This document shows, in pieces, positions 25,620-38,575 of a DNA stretch of 64,000 nucleotides. Position numbers and translations under genes: made by a program. The notes under the pieces are model-generated. The model worked only from the letters and a program-made list of their open reading frames with translations, was not told where the DNA came from and made no database searches. Source of the DNA: Eulemur rufifrons. Taxonomy: Eukaryota; Chordata; Mammalia; Primates; Lemuridae. Position 1 is the first letter of the stretch; each line of letters opens with the position of its first letter. Location: the NCBI RefSeq assembly GCF_041146395.1, contig NC_090990.1:48157501-48221500 (forward strand), read 5' to 3'.

Positions 25620-27499
25620 GTTGGTTTCTTTTTTAAAAAGCTGTTGTCAGTGGCATGAAGTGAGGGTAAGATTTTGTTTTCCTATACATATATATCCCCA
25701 TTGCTTATTTTGGCAGCTTATACATGAATTTGTTCTTGGCTGCTTTAAGCACAATTGATTCAGCCCAAGGAGTATTTTCCTCCCAGGTCACCACATAGCA
25801 AAGTTATGGAGTAAGTGACAAAAGTCCTCACCAAATATTGGTTCCCTATACTATACTCCAATATGCTCACAAGCACCTCTGTTGCTCAAGAGTGAATTGA
25901 AATGGCTGCTTCATTGTTTGAGTCCAGAGGGTTTAATCAGCATGGTATAGTAGCCATTTGGAGGCCAAATCAACCAGGGTGGGGGTCATAAACCCTGGTG
26001 GGGAGCTCAAAGTAAGCTTATCAGTTAAACTATACTGTCTCTTGGGGTGCAGCAGGGAACAAGACAGGCCCAGTCCTCATTGGCTCGGGACTCAAGGTCG
26101 AGAAGGTTTGTGTTGGAGGCTGGTGGGTTGCAGACAAGCAAACACAACTGCTAGAAGCTCCAGTCAGCACTATGATGGGGGTGAGCAAGGCAGGCCGCGA
26201 GAGCAGAAAAGACGTGCGCCTGGTTCAGACAGAGGGAGCAGGGAAGTGACAACCCAGACCTGAAGGTGAAGAGGAGAGAAGAATGCACCAGGCAGAACCA
26301 GAGGTGAGAGAGCTTGGCATGTTAAAGTGGAGACTCCCCCTATCCTGTCCCCAAACTCTGTATTTCCATTTCATACTCTACAAGAAGCAACTGCACTAAG
26401 AATACACTTCATGTTTTGTATTTTACCAGACATTCCTGCATGTATTGCCTCATTTCCTCTCTACAACAAACCGTTCAGGTGTCCCAGGTTACAAAATCAG
26501 GAAAAGAAACTGGGAACCGTCCCGGCTGTTCCTAGAACGTGAGAGATGTTGGACCGTGTCCCACATCCCGGGTTCCCAATGAGAGTGGCTGAGAGCAGTG
26601 CCAGTGTGGGTGAGGTTTTAAGCAGGAAACAGCATCTGAAGTGAGGAGGTGTGCCGATCTTGCTACTTGGATCAAAGCCACTTCTCTTACTATTGAATCA
26701 AAACCGGCTTACAGAATCACAAAGTAAAAGAAGAGGGAAAATCCACATCGAGGCACAACTGTTTTTCTTCCTTTGACGATCCACATAAAAAGTGAAAACT
26801 GAACCAGTAAAATATAATCCTAGGACCAGATGGCCTCCCGGGGTCAATGGGGCAAGTAAGTCATTAACTATCCTCCAGTTAATACGGGGAAGTCACATTT
26901 TATCATGGGGGAGTTCTAGGGTTCAAGTGGAAGATGAAACTTTAGGCAGAATCATCCTTAAAATTCAGTAGGAAAGTACCACATCGGAGAACAACATGCA
27001 TAACAATATGTATGTCTTTAAATGCCAGAATAACAGCACAGCAAGATGGTCATAACTTTGAGAGGCCTGGGAAGACTAAGACTGAGCAAGGGCATGTGGT
27101 CCTTGAATGAAATGGTGGCAGAATTGGCCACGCTATTTAAATCTCATTCTTTTTGTGTTCATTTCCCTGGCAGTTATATACTTGTTAAATTTGTGCGAGC
27201 TAAATACCCGTGTGCTGCGACCGCCCTGCAAACTCCTGCTGCTCCTCAGGGTGCACATAAGGGAAGCATCTTAATCATAACACCTGCGGCTTGGAGCATG
27301 ATGCCCATGTGGCTTCCTACCTGGCTTATGTTTGAACTCTCTGTTAGATTTCTCCAGCAAGGCTTGGTTCGACATGGTAGCTCAGTTCTGGTTGCTCTGG
27401 AAGAAGATACTTTGAGGTGCCTCCCAAAGCGAAATTCGATGTATACCATGTCACCTATATTTTAAGTCAAATGATTTGTAGAATTATATAGATTCGACT

Positions 27500-27860
27500 G
27501 TAGTAACAGAGACTCAAAACAATAGTGAATTAAGCAATATGAAGTTTTTCTCTCTTTTGGTGTAAACAGGCCAAGACTAGTGTGGTGGGGCCATGGTGTT
27601 GGGGCCCAGCCTCCTTCCGTCTTGTTGCTCGGCCAACTTGAAGGTGTTGCACCTGCCCCCCTGGTCGCAGAGGCTCCACACCACGGCATCCACATCTCAG
27701 CCAGCAGGCGTGGGAGAAAGACAGGGCAAAGAGCTTTTTCTTTTTACAATCTGGGAATCATACAACTCACTCCTGCTCACAATCCATTGTTTAGATCTAT
27801 CATACAGGCCACATTTACCTGCAAGAAGGGCTGAAAAATGTAGATTTTGTATTGGAAGGT
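27500..27860. repeat. Diverged interspersed repeat (copy 1 of a family)
   Basis: Shares motifs in the same order with 29560-29930: a gttgctcggcc block, an acaccacggcatccacat / catggccaccaccac-like block, gggagaaaga, then a caag-rich 3' portion. It resembles an old LTR-type repeat in antisense orientation, but I cannot name it. Confidence 0.4.
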
Positions 27861-28611
27861 ATGTGGTCAGCTGAAAATGGGTGGTTCTGTTACCTTAAGA
27901 GAGGGAAAGAAAACTAGAAATCTGCGCCATGCCCCACCTCGTTGGCCATGCAGATCACCACACCCGCTGTTCTTCCCCCCCATAAAACACTTCGCTCCTC
28001 CCCAGGGGAGGCACCCCAGATTTCTGCCAGGTACCCAGGCAGTACTCAGTGTCCATGAGTTCTGGGAGATGCAGGGTTCTCTCCATCAGGCCCATGTGTG
28101 ACTCCCTGGGGTTCAACATTCAGTAAATTTAAAGAGAAATTATCAGCCCTTTCTTCCAACTAACTGTATATGTAGGTATATAACTATATAGAGAGGGAGT
28201 TATGGTTATATATAGTTATATATGTAGAGCAGTCACCAGCCAGAGTAGTGTTCACCTTGTGCTGGCTGGGAACACAGACTCCCTGCCCTGGCAACGGAGT
28301 AGGTCCACAGGGAGCCCTGGTTCTGCCTTCAGAGAGGAACTCTCTTTCCTCTTGCTCACTTAGCAGTGGACATTGGAGAGTTGTCCCTGAAAGCCCTTTT
28401 TGGGGGCTGCACAGCTTTTACAACCTTCTTCCTGCTGATGAAAGTTGGGTGCAAGTTGAGGGGCAGGGTAAGAGGCAGGTATTGCTTTTGCAGGCCAGGC
28501 TTGTGGTTTCTTTCACTATACAGTTCCCTGTCATGCTTAGGCTTCTGGCTCATTCTGATCAGTTCCATGTGCTGGTAACCACAGCGAAAGTTCTCATCTA
28601 GATAGTTTTGG

Positions 28612-28937
28612 GGTTTTTTGTTTTTTTTTTGCTTTTTGTTTTTTCTTAGAAATGGGATCTTACTCTGTCGTCCAAGCTAAGTGCAGTGGTCTAATCATGG
28701 CTCACCGTAACCTCAAACTCCTGAGCTCCAGCGATCCTCCTGCCTTAGCCTCCCAAGTAGTTGGGGCTACAGGTGCACACCACCACTCCTGGCTATTTTG
28801 TTGTTTTTTTTTTTTTTTTAGAGATGGGGTCTTGCTATGTTGCCCAGATTAATCTCAAACTCCTGGCCTCAAGTGATCCTCCCACCTTGGCTTCCCAAAG
28901 TGCTGGGATGACAAGTGCGAGCTCCTTGCTCAGCCTT
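28612..28937 (-). repeat. Alu SINE (AluJ-like), antisense
   Basis: Dimeric Alu with a mid-element T-run. It is flanked by a 17-bp target-site duplication differing at one base: catctagatagttttgg (28595-28611) and cgtctagatagttttgg (28938-28954). Confidence 0.93.
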
Positions 28938-29559
28938 CGTCTAGATAGTTTTGGAGCCTGAAAACTTTGACTTATATTTATTGGCCTCTATGCTCTGTCC
29001 CTTCCCTGATTTCTTCATTACTCATGGCCACCTTGAGACAATAGGAAAAGAGGCTGGATAAGAAGGTGATCTCCTTAATCTGATCTTGGCTGGTGGGCTG
29101 GTTCCTGCTGTCTGACAGAGAATCCTGGGAAAGACTGGAGACAGAGCCATTTCTGCTAAGCCTGCTGGTTGATGTACTTTAGCTTGGGTGTACAGATAGT
29201 TTCCATCTCAGCTCTGCAATGCCACAAATTCCTGGACTTGGGCAGCATCGTTTGGAGGACACAGTCAAAGAAAACGTCTCTTAGCAAGCCATAACCTCCT
29301 TCATTTCTGCCTATAGGATGGCCAGTCCTTGCCTGAGCTCCTGTCTTCAGTGTGGCAACAAATAGTAGACGAGCACTCATGTTATAAATTCTGCCAACCA
29401 TTTGCCTTGAGCTTTGGGTTTGGTTGGCCAGTGGTCTGCCACTAGAGGTAACAATTTTGCCGTGCCAAAAAAAATAAAAAAGCATGCCAGTCCCACATGT
29501 TTTGGATTCTGTTTTGGTATAGAATACCAACCTTTCTTATCAGTTGGCTGCTGTAATGG

Positions 29560-29930
29560 AGTTCCAAAATAAGGTACTTGAAATAAAATTTATAGTAGTA
29601 TTAATAGAACCCTTTCTTTCCTTGACTGGGTGTGGGCAGTGCGAGGCTGGTGTGTGGCTCCATTATGCAAGGGGACCGTGGTTCCTTTTCTCTGTTGCTC
29701 GGCCTTCCCTAGGGTGTTGCCCTTATCTGCATGGTCCGACATGGCCACCACCACCTTCATTCCAGCCAACAGCACGGGGAGAAAGAGGAAGGGAGGCACA
29801 CCTTCCTCAGAGCGCACGTGTCTGTGTCACTCATGTCCCACTGGCCAAAGCTTACCTAAGGCCACCTCTAGCAGCAAGGAAGGCTGGGAAATATAATTTT
29901 GTTCTGGGTGCTATGTGTCAAGCTAAACAT
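29560..29930. repeat. Diverged interspersed repeat (copy 2)
   Basis: Partner of 27500-27860: gttgctcggccttccctagg, then accaccttcattccagccaa, gggagaaagaggaaggg, and ctggccaaagcttacctaag. Open frames across it belong to the repeat. The family is not identified. Confidence 0.4.
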
Positions 29931-30181
29931 TCGGGATTTGACAAACTAAAGGAAGGCGAGAATTGATGTTAGCGAACAACCAGCAGCTTACACTATGCTG
30001 AGCATTCCTTCCAAATTTGGTGAAAATCACTCAGTCATTTTCAAGTGGTAGGGTTATATAAAGAAGACAAAACTTAATTTTATATATGTAAATAGATTTT
30101 TGGAAGAGACCTTGACTGTCAGTTAGCCCAACTTCCACCTTAGAAAGGAACCAAGGCACAAATATTTCCATTGTGGGGGAC

Positions 30182-30415
30182 TTTTTAAATAAACTACCTT
30201 TATTGAGATATAATTCACATACCATGCTATTTATCCATTTAAAGTGAATTTGCCCATTCAGTATTGCTTAGTGTATTCACAGGGTTGTGCAGCCATCGCC
30301 ACCATCTAACTTCAGAATATTTCCATGATCCTAAAAGAAATCTAATACCTTAGCAGTCAGTCTCCCTTGCTCGCCTGCTCCTTCAGCCTTAAGCAACCAT
30401 TAGTCTAACAGTCTC
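30182..30415 (-). mobile_element. L1M 3' UTR fragment, antisense
   Basis: Starts with ttattgagatataattcaca and includes gtgtattcacagggttgtgc and cagccatcgccaccatctaa, the standard antisense L1M 3' end. No ORF2 sequence is retained. Confidence 0.8.
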
Positions 30416-32070
30416 TATGCATTTGCGTGGGTGAATTTTGCATGGACCCAATGTCCAGTTTTGGTTGCCAGGCAGGGGAAGTTATAATTAGCAAGTGGAA
30501 CCCCAGGAGCATGAGCAGCAAAGGTAAGGGTTTGTGTCAAGAGCAGTGGAATTAGTGTCCCACTGCTCTGTGTGCACCGCCCTGAGCATTGGAGAGACAG
30601 AGTTAAAGATGTCCTCATTCTCAAGGAGCCTCCAATGGAATGGGGAAGATTGATAAATAAAAAGCAGACAGTTACCGTTGGATTTTACAATAGGAATAAC
30701 GTTAGGGAAAAGAGATGGCCATGGGAGCTTAGGGCCAGCCTGGACTGAAGAGTGTGCGTGGGAGGGTCACGTGGCTGGTGAAGGCTTCTCTGCAGGGGAC
30801 GAGTCTATTTTTCTCAGCAGACTCCCTGTCCGAAGCAGACCAGGCTGTCAAAAAAAGGAGGAGAAATTTCTCCAGGAGAATACTTTCTTCATTTTCATGA
30901 GTGTAAGCAATCAGATTTCTTTTTTTTACAAACATATTTGAACTTATATATTCAAATTAGTATTGTACCCTGCCAAATCGCCACTCTGGGAACCCTACGC
31001 TTACTCCAGTGATGCGTCTAGTGCTCAGAGCATTTTGAAACTCCTCCATGGGAATTATTTTTCAGCCAGTCGGTTTATGGGTCACCCGGGAAAACCAGTC
31101 ACATTATTTTATAGTCATGCCTCATTCTTCACCTAAAACGATGTAACAAGATTTGATCACCCACTTTATTCATTAGACATGGCTCCAGCCAATTTTTGTC
31201 TTTTTCCAAAGTTCAAATCTATTCTCAAAGGATAAAATCTGTTGTGACTGAGGACTTTCAAAGAAAAGTGCCACAGCCAGTAAAGACAGTTTCCCAGAAA
31301 GAATTAGGGTGATGTCAGCATTGTTTGAATAAATATGTTGAGTCCCAAGGTGATTGTTTTGAAGGAGATGAACGTACTCTGGCATAACTGTTTAAAATGA
31401 GTTGCCTTATTTTATACCATTGGAGCATACTGTCTGGTAGAGAGATCTTAGAAGACAGTTCACGCTGAGGGAGGGTCTGGCGTTCTGCTTTCTTTCTGCA
31501 GTCTACCGCAGTGGCCTGGGGATACAGGGCTCTTCCATCCTGGGGAACATCCAAACCTGCTTTGGTTAGGCAGTTAGGAGCTGTACAAAATGGGAAGGTT
31601 TCTTAAAACTCAACCATCCACAATGGCCCTCACCTCGGAAGAGAGTCCTATGAGCTCTAAGCCACGAAACCAGAAACCCAAACATTAAGCCAGTGCCCAC
31701 TTCGACTCTGAAAGATCGTCCCCTGATTGCAGAGGCCAGAAAATGGATCTGGGATGGCATGATCAGATGGGGACAGGGAAAGGCCTTTTGATTTAGCAAT
31801 AAAACTGTTATACTGCCTCCATGGGGATTTTGAAAAATGCATACTGTGGAGCAAGATGAAATATATTTTAAAGGAAGATTTTAAAATGAAGCAAAGGGAA
31901 ATAAGTGTAGGAGATTGGCCTTGGTCGTGAAAGTCCAGCTTCCTCTCTGGGCTGCGCTACAGAGTTGGCTCCAACCTGTTTGTGGTCAGATCCATGAAGA
32001 AAACACTTATCCCACAGTTCACCGTGGCCAGTTCCTCTGTGTGTAGATGTGGTATTAAAAAGAATAATAG

Positions 32071-32212
32071 GGCCAGGTACAGTGGCTCACGCCTGTGATC
32101 CTAGCACTTTGGGAGGCTGATCAGGAGGATTGCTTGAGGCCAGGAGTTTGAGACCAGTTTAGGCAACATAGTGAGACCCTGTCTCAAAAAAAAAAAACAA
32201 AAACAAAAAACA
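32071..32212 (+). repeat. FLAM-like Alu monomer, sense
   Basis: Single left-arm monomer (ggccaggtacagtggctcac through gagaccctgtctc) ending in an A-rich tail. It has no right arm, like the free left Alu monomers that predate dimeric Alus. Confidence 0.88.
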
Positions 32213-32699
32213 GAACAGTAATAATAATATCTGCCTTGAAAGGTTTGTGTGAGGATGAAATAAAATTTGTGAAGCACTTATTGTAGTGTCTGACATTGTA
32301 AGTGTTTCGTAAACAGAAGATTCTGATTATTCTAATGATTGTTATGATTATTCCAAATACATTGGAGGGCAGAGGGAGGGGACAAGGAGATGGGCCAAGG
32401 GGAGGGTCTTCTGGTCTGCCACCACCCTCACTGTTGGATGTCCTGACCTGCCTCTGTCCATACGTTATGCCTTGGCTTTGATCTGTCAGGCAGCGGTAGG
32501 CTCACGATTGCTGTCAGCTGATCTGAGCCCTTCACCTGGTTTGAGTCATGCGCTAGCAGTGGATAGCTCAGGATGGATATTTCAGGACGGATCTGTGGAA
32601 CTGTTGCCTGGCCCAGGCCAATGTGTTGCTGCAGATGAGAAGCTGCAAGATATGTATGCTGGCATTGCCGTAAACCTCCGGGGACCCATGGATTTGTTC

Positions 32700-32860
32700 A
32701 TTTGACAAGGATTGTTGAACACTCTGTGTCAGGCACTGTGCGAGGTAGTTGGGGGTACAAAGATGAATAAAACAAAAGTCCTTGTCCTCAGGATGCTCAT
32801 GCTAGTGGAGGAGACAGGCACATCCATGGGTAATTACAAAAATGTGGTGTGAATACTAGA
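32700..32860 (+). repeat. L2-like fragment
   Basis: gtgtcaggcactgtgcgagg and agtccttgtcctcaggatgc are typical of L2 3' sequence. Diverged; borders approximate. Confidence 0.55.
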
Positions 32861-32871
32861 GCAGATGGTTC

Positions 32872-33315
32872 CTGACTTATGATGGATTGACTTAACGATT
32901 TTTCGACTTTACAATGGCGCGAAAGCGATACATGTTCAGTGGAAACCAAAGTTTGAATTTTGAATTTTGATCTTTTCTGGGGCTAGCGATATGCCATAGG
33001 ATACTCTCCTGTGGTGCTGAGCGGTAAGTGTCAGATCCCAGTCAGCCATGCAGTTACAAGGACAAACAACCAACGCTGTTCTACAGGGTGCTGTAGTCAA
33101 TCAATTACACGAGCTATTCAACACTTCATTATAAAATAGGCTTTGTGGTAGATGATTTTGCCCAGCTGTGGGCTAAGTAAGGGTTCTGAGCATGTTTAAG
33201 GTAGGCTAGGCTAAGCTATGGTGTTCAGTAGGTTAGGTTTATTAAGTGCATTTTCAACTGATGACATTTTCAACTTATGATGGATTCTGCCAAATGGAAC
33301 ACAAGCTACGGGGTG
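32872..33315. mobile_element. Pogo/Tigger-like nonautonomous DNA transposon (copy B)
   Basis: Same family as 13772-14123. It shares gatgattttgcccag, aggtaggctaggctaagcta and the terminal cttatgatgg repeats, and retains about 150 bp of interior (about 32950-33100) that copy A lacks. It holds no open reading frame of note. Confidence 0.75.
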
Positions 33316-33339
33316 GCTCCCTGAATTTTACCAAATAAC

Positions 33340-33990
33340 TTTCGTTCATAGTGAAGACTTTGGTTCAAATCTCAGTTTTACAATTTACTGTGCAATGTCA
33401 TGTATTCTGCTTAATTTATCTAAAGTTCAGTTTTCTCACCAGTAAAATGGGATTAATTTCAATATTTGTTGTATCAGAGAATTTTATGAGAATTGAATGA
33501 AATAATGCACATACAAAGGCTTTGAGAACTCTGAGGTGCAACCCAAATATGAATTATTATGACTGTTTTTGAAATTCCACAATTGCTTTGGGAAAATCTC
33601 CCCACTGGTCTAATTTAAGCTTCCTGCCAAAACCAAATCTCTACATGCAATTTTATTTAGCATCTCCTCAAAGTCCAAAACTCAGATGTGCTAAAGAATA
33701 ATAAAAAAAAGAGTACAGACATCATGCCATTCTGAGGATCTTAGTGGGATATCAAAATCACATCTTTTATGTTTGAATTTTGTTGCAGTATATCTAATCT
33801 TTGGTGTCAGATCTGAGTTTGATTCCTGGGCATGGTATTTATTAGCTGTTTAATCTTGGGCAAATTGAACCCTTTCTTTGCTCATTTGTGAAACTGAAAT
33901 AATACGTCAGCAAAGTGTGTTTAGGAAATAATAAGATAACGCATAGGAAGTCACCCTGCATAGTTAATGCCATATGCGCTGTTATAATAT
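33340..33990 (+). repeat. MIR/L2-like fragments
   Basis: Two MIR-like segments (about 33350-33545 and 33800-33985). They carry the tctcagttttacaa...taaaatgggattaa and gatctgagtttgattcctgg...tcttgggcaaattgaa arrangements. Ancient and diverged. Confidence 0.6.
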
Positions 33991-34287
33991 GTGCTGCCCT
34001 GGGCAGTTGGGGGTTTTGATGGGAAATGCAGACACTTTAAACTTCTCCTTGCTCATAGTCCCCCAGCCAGGCACCTCCCTCACAGTTTCACTCCTCTTCC
34101 CAGGTTTGCCAGTTACCTATCAAGATCCTCCACACCTGTTAGCCTATAAATTTCAGGACAGAAATGACTTTCTTACAGAGAGTCAGTGTTCCATGTGTAG
34201 GGCCTGAGGGGAGGGGGCCTGTCCTACATAATTTTAGATTTTCATTCATCAGCCTGGTACCCAGCTATTTTGTCTCAAAAGAGCATT

Positions 34288-34566
34288 GCTGGGCATGGTG
34301 GCTCACGCCTGTAATCCCAGCACTTTGGGAGGCTGAGGCAGGAGGATCGCTTGAGGTCAGGAGTTCAAGACTAACCTGAGCAAGAGCAAGACCCTGCCTT
34401 TACAAAAAATTTAAAAATCAGCCAGGCATGGTGGTGTGCACCTGTAGCCCCAGCTACTCAGGAGCTTGAGCCCAGGAGTTGGGAGATTGCAGTGAGCTGT
34501 GATCACCCCACTGCACTCTAGCCTGGGTGACAGAGCGAGATCCTGTCTCAAAACAAACAAACAAAA
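34288..34566 (+). repeat. Alu SINE, sense
   Basis: gctgggcatggtggctcacg through a caaacaaacaaaag tail. The second arm has a deletion around the gaggctgaggcaggag region. Old (AluJ-like). Confidence 0.9.
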
Positions 34567-34732
34567 GATGCACAAAAGTAAGGAAAATTGTCCCTAAGTA
34601 GCTTAAGTACTGGTCACAGTGTTTAGTGCTTGAATGCCTTAAGGTGGTAGGATAGTTGTTCTGGTAAATAGTTGGTTGAGTCCGCTTCTTCCAGAAACCT
34701 CTCCGGAACAGTATTTGGGGGGTGCTTTCCAT

Positions 34733-35160
34733 CCCTCAAACATTTACTGAGCACTTTCTCATGACTCAATACTGTGCTATGCATTTGGGGCACGCAGAAG
34801 TGCATAAGACGGTCTCTGCGCGTGGGCGTTACAACGTAGTGCAAGAAGTGCCTCGTTACAGTGTATCGGGAGCCCCAGGGAGGGGAGCACACGGTGGGCA
34901 GAGGAAGCTTCTCAGGGGAGGTATGTCTGAGCCAAGTGCTGAAGGATGATGAAAAGGAAGCCAGGCAAAAGTGGGGACATGGAGGAATGGGGAAGAAATT
35001 CTATGCAGAGAGAGCAGCACATGCAAAACAAAGGAGGCCCTTGTGGAAAGTAAGACCACAGCCTTAGACTGTGAAATAGGGCTTGTGCTAACTCTGGCAT
35101 TGCAGGAAGGGAAGAGGGAGGCTGCCAGTGACTTGGTTACCATCACTCAGGTCCTTCACC
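34733..35160 (+). repeat. L2-like LINE fragment
   Basis: catttactgagcactttctc, then atgcatttggggcacgcaga, and farther on gccaagtgctgaaggatgat and agagcagcacatgcaaaaca: the order seen in an L2 3' region. Open frames across it belong to the repeat. Confidence 0.6.
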
Positions 35161-36271
35161 CCTGAGGCTTTCTTTTATATGCAGGTCTTACCCCATCTGG
35201 GAATTATCTCATGACCCTGTGAGAAGGGACAATCTTGGAGACATAGGTTAGCAAATCTAAAAAACTATATTTGTAAGGGGGACTGGGTCACAGTATTTGT
35301 CAGGTGACATATTAAGGCTCTATCAGTTTGCTACAACTCTATCCTTTACCAGCAGTTTATGTGACTTGTAACACTGTGTGCTTGTGACCTGGTAGTGTTA
35401 GGGCAAGCCTTCTAACTTGGGTTGACCGATCCAAATCTATACGTAAAATGAATGATCTACAGTTCATTCATTAAGGTAAAGTGCACATTTACAGACACAA
35501 AAAATTACCCAAAACAAATAAAACCTACAGTGTGATTGTGTCATTTCCTACAACTCTCACTCTGATATGGGCAAGGGGCTGGGCTATGGGGTCTGCTGTG
35601 ACCCGGTTTTTCTCTTGTTTGCATTGGTCTCCATCTTGCTCTGACTCTCACGAGTCACTTTTCTACCTCACAATGAGGAGGGCCACGAAGGCCTCTCCTG
35701 CGTCTCTCTGCCTGCAATTATTTTGGAGGCAGTCCAAGCTTTCAGCCTCAACCACACAGGCTAACCAGCTACACTTCCTTCACCATTGCAATTTCTACCT
35801 CTGTTCCCGACTGTTATTGCACAAGTCTGTGTGCCATAGAAACTTCCTACAACACCAGTTCTCAGGCGCAGTGCCCTCTGTTGCAGATGCCTTGTGCTTT
35901 GGGAAGTCGTCTGTGATGGGGGGAGTAATTTTCTAGTTGAGGTTGGTCACAGGAAGGGAAGCCACTACTGACCACTGCCTGGAAAAACTCACCTCCGTGC
36001 TCAGAAACCCTAGTCACAGAGGCCGTTTGACATCCTCACTTCAACGGTTTAGTCATCCAGACATTTATTGACTGTCTATTACATGCCCAACCCCATTCCA
36101 GGTACTGGGGTTGAAAATGACCAAGATGCAGCCTCCCTCCTCACCACAGAGCCAGGGAGGAAGCTTTTTTGTACATACTGAGCCACGGCACACACTGTGT
36201 TACTTAGTGATAAAACTCAAACACTCTCGCAAAGAAACAGCATGGCGGACAGGGGTGGGTCTTAGTCTCCT

Positions 36272-36735
36272 GGGCTGCCTTCTGTCATAACAAAGTACTA
36301 CAAACTACATGGCTTAAAACAACAGGTATTTATTCTCTCACACTTCTGGAGGCTTAGAAGTCTGAAATCAAGGGGACAGCAGGCGGTGCTCCCTCTGAAG
36401 GCTCTAGGAAATAATCCTTCCTTGCCTTTTCTGGCTTCTGTTTAAGTGGCGTTCAATCCTTGGTACAACGTAACTCCAATCTCTCCCTCTGTCTCCACGT
36501 GGCATTCTTCCCTATGTGTCTGTGTCTCTGTCCCCAGCTCTTCCTCCCCTTATGTAGACACCAGCCATTGGATTTAGGGCCTACCCTAATCTACTATGAC
36601 CTCGTCCTGACTTGATTACATCTGCAAAGACTCTATTTCCATATAAGGTCACATTCACAGGTACCTGGGGTTAGGACTTCGATGTAACTTTTTTTTTTTT
36701 GAGGGGGTGGTGCACAATTGAACCATAACACCTGT
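36272..36735 (-). mobile_element. LTR-like repeat (possibly MaLR), antisense
   Basis: catggcttaaaacaacaggt, ttctggaggcttagaagtct, tcacattcacaggtacctgg and a terminal gaaccataaca block follow an order seen in antisense MaLR-type LTRs. An 11-T run at 36691 interrupts it. The family assignment is uncertain. Confidence 0.55.
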
Positions 36736-36885
36736 GCTCTGCCCGCCAAGTGCAGGTGGGTTGTTCAGGCACCAAAGCTCATATACTTTGCACTTGGTTG
36801 ATATCCCTTTGGGAGTCACCTGAATCTATTTCCTCTTAATTTTCTCCAAGTTCAAACAACTTGATCATCCAAAGGAGCCATGTAG

Positions 36886-37260
36886 CCCAATGATAAGAAA
36901 CATGAGCTTTGGCATTAAAACTGGGTTGAAGCCTGCCTTCCCAATGTATTGGTTGTGAGACCTTAAGCAAGTCACCTAACTTCTCTAGTCTCAATTTCCT
37001 CATCTGTAAAGTGGGAATAGTGAGAACACCTGCATGGCTGGGTTGTTACTAAGCCTGCATGAAAACCTACATGCAATGGTAGTCACTGTGCTAAGCACTT
37101 TACATGATCCCATGTAATCTTCAACAACTCTTAAGAGGTTGGTATTTAGACCCCTATTTTACAGGTGAAGATATAGAGGTTAAGTGATTTGCCCAAGATC
37201 TCCAAGACACTAAAAAGTATCAAGACTTGGATTTCAAACATGGATTTTGACTGTGCTGAA
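36886..37260 (+). repeat. MIR followed by L2/MIR-like fragment
   Basis: acatgagctttggcattaaa, ttaagcaagtcacctaactt and cctcatctgtaaagtgggaa identify a MIR. It is followed by gctaagcactttacatgatc and tacaggtgaagatatagagg of an L2-type element. Confidence 0.8.
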
Positions 37261-37433
37261 TCCTCAAGGCAGACATTTTTAATAGAGCGATCTAGAGCTA
37301 TCATATAGAGGTTCCTAAACTTTCTATGTTGGGGTCCAACCTTTTATTTTCCTAAAGCCTCACTCTCAAAGAAGCCTGAAGGCCAAGAGAGAGCGCCTTG
37401 CTGCTGCCCTCTCGAGCCACTGCTCATGCTGGG

Positions 37434-37435
<2 letters not shown>

Positions 37436-37475
<40 letters not shown>

Positions 37476-37747
37476 GTCTTGCTTTTGTTGCCCCAGCTAG
37501 AGTGCAGCAGCATCTTCAAAGCTCACAGCAATCTCAAACTCTGGGTTCAAGTGGTCCTCCTATGTCAGCCTCCCAAGTAGCTGGGACTATAGACATGCTC
37601 CACTGCACTGGCTAATTTTTCTATTTTTTAGTAGAGACAGGGTTTCACTTTTGCTCAGGCTGGTCTCGAACTCCTGACCTCCTGCGATGCTCCCGCCTCG
37701 GGCTCCCAGAGTGCTAGAATTACAGGCATAAGCCACCATGCCCAGCC
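37436..37747 (-). repeat. Alu SINE, antisense, with a T-run of about 35
   Basis: A pure T-run at about 37437-37472, then right and left arms ending catgcccagcc. Flanks share a ggaatt motif, suggesting a short target-site duplication. Confidence 0.9.
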
Positions 37748-37865
37748 TCATCCCAGGAATTAATTCCCACAAATGTCTACCTTTCTTTAGATTACTGTTT
37801 TAAAAGCTTTTGTTTATTGAGTATTTGCCGTTCACATAGCTGCATATTACCTTAAGAGGAAACAT

Positions 37866-38098
37866 AGTATGATAGTTAAGAGTGTGGGCTCTGGAGACAG
37901 ACTGCCTGGGTTCAAAACCCATCTCCACGATTTGTCAGCACTTTGACCTTGGACAGATGACAATCTCTGTATCTCCCAGTTTCCTCATCCCTAAGATAGG
38001 GGCTGAGAATAATATTGTTAGTCTTACAAGGTTTTTATGAAGATTAAATGAGTTAATGCTTTTAATGCACTTGAAACAGTGCCTGGCATATTGTGACC
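37866..38098 (+). repeat. Near full-length MIR SINE
   Basis: agtatgatagttaagagtgt, gggctctggagacagactgc, tttcctcatccctaagatag and aacagtgcctggcatattg cover the whole MIR from tRNA-like head to LINE-like tail. Confidence 0.88.
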
Positions 38099-38439
38099 TG
38101 TTTATTTTCTGCTATAGATAACAACTTTCAAGGCAGGTGTCATTGTCCCTATGTTATAAGTAACAAAACTGAGGCCCAAAAGGCCATACGCAGCTGGAAG
38201 ATGCAGGCAAAGCCTGGATTCAGACCCAGGCCTGTCTCGCTCCGGAACCCTCTGTACTCAAAGCAGGGACGGTGCTGATCCACCTTCAGACCCTCTGCGG
38301 GTGTTTAATCGGTATTTATCGCACAGACCAAACCATCACATCAGTTCGCTCCTGCCTGCACTCACCTGTTTGGAGATCAGGGGATGTGTTAGAAGGATGT
38401 GATCATCCCTTACCAATACCTCTTTCTACTTTTGGTAGT

Positions 38440-38575
38440 TTGGGTAACATTTATTGAGTGGCCAGTGTTTGCCAGGCATTGTGATGAGCACTTTATGTGT
38501 CCTTCTGTGTTTCCTTTCAGAACCCTCTAAGGCAGGTTTCAGCATCTCCATTTTACAGAAACTCTGGCTGACAGG
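38440..38575 (+). repeat. L2/MIR-like fragment
   Basis: taacatttattgagtggcca, gccaggcattgtgatgagca and ctccattttacagaaactct are typical L2/MIR text. Confidence 0.65.

Noticed and set aside
27046..27465. 139-codon open frame in intron 1
   Set aside because: Nothing about the encoded peptide or its flanks suggests a gene; it borders the unnamed repeat at 27500.
35481..35936. 151-codon open frame in intron 1
   Set aside because: No splice context, no recognised protein similarity and no codon signal. A frame of this length is expected by chance in 64 kb.
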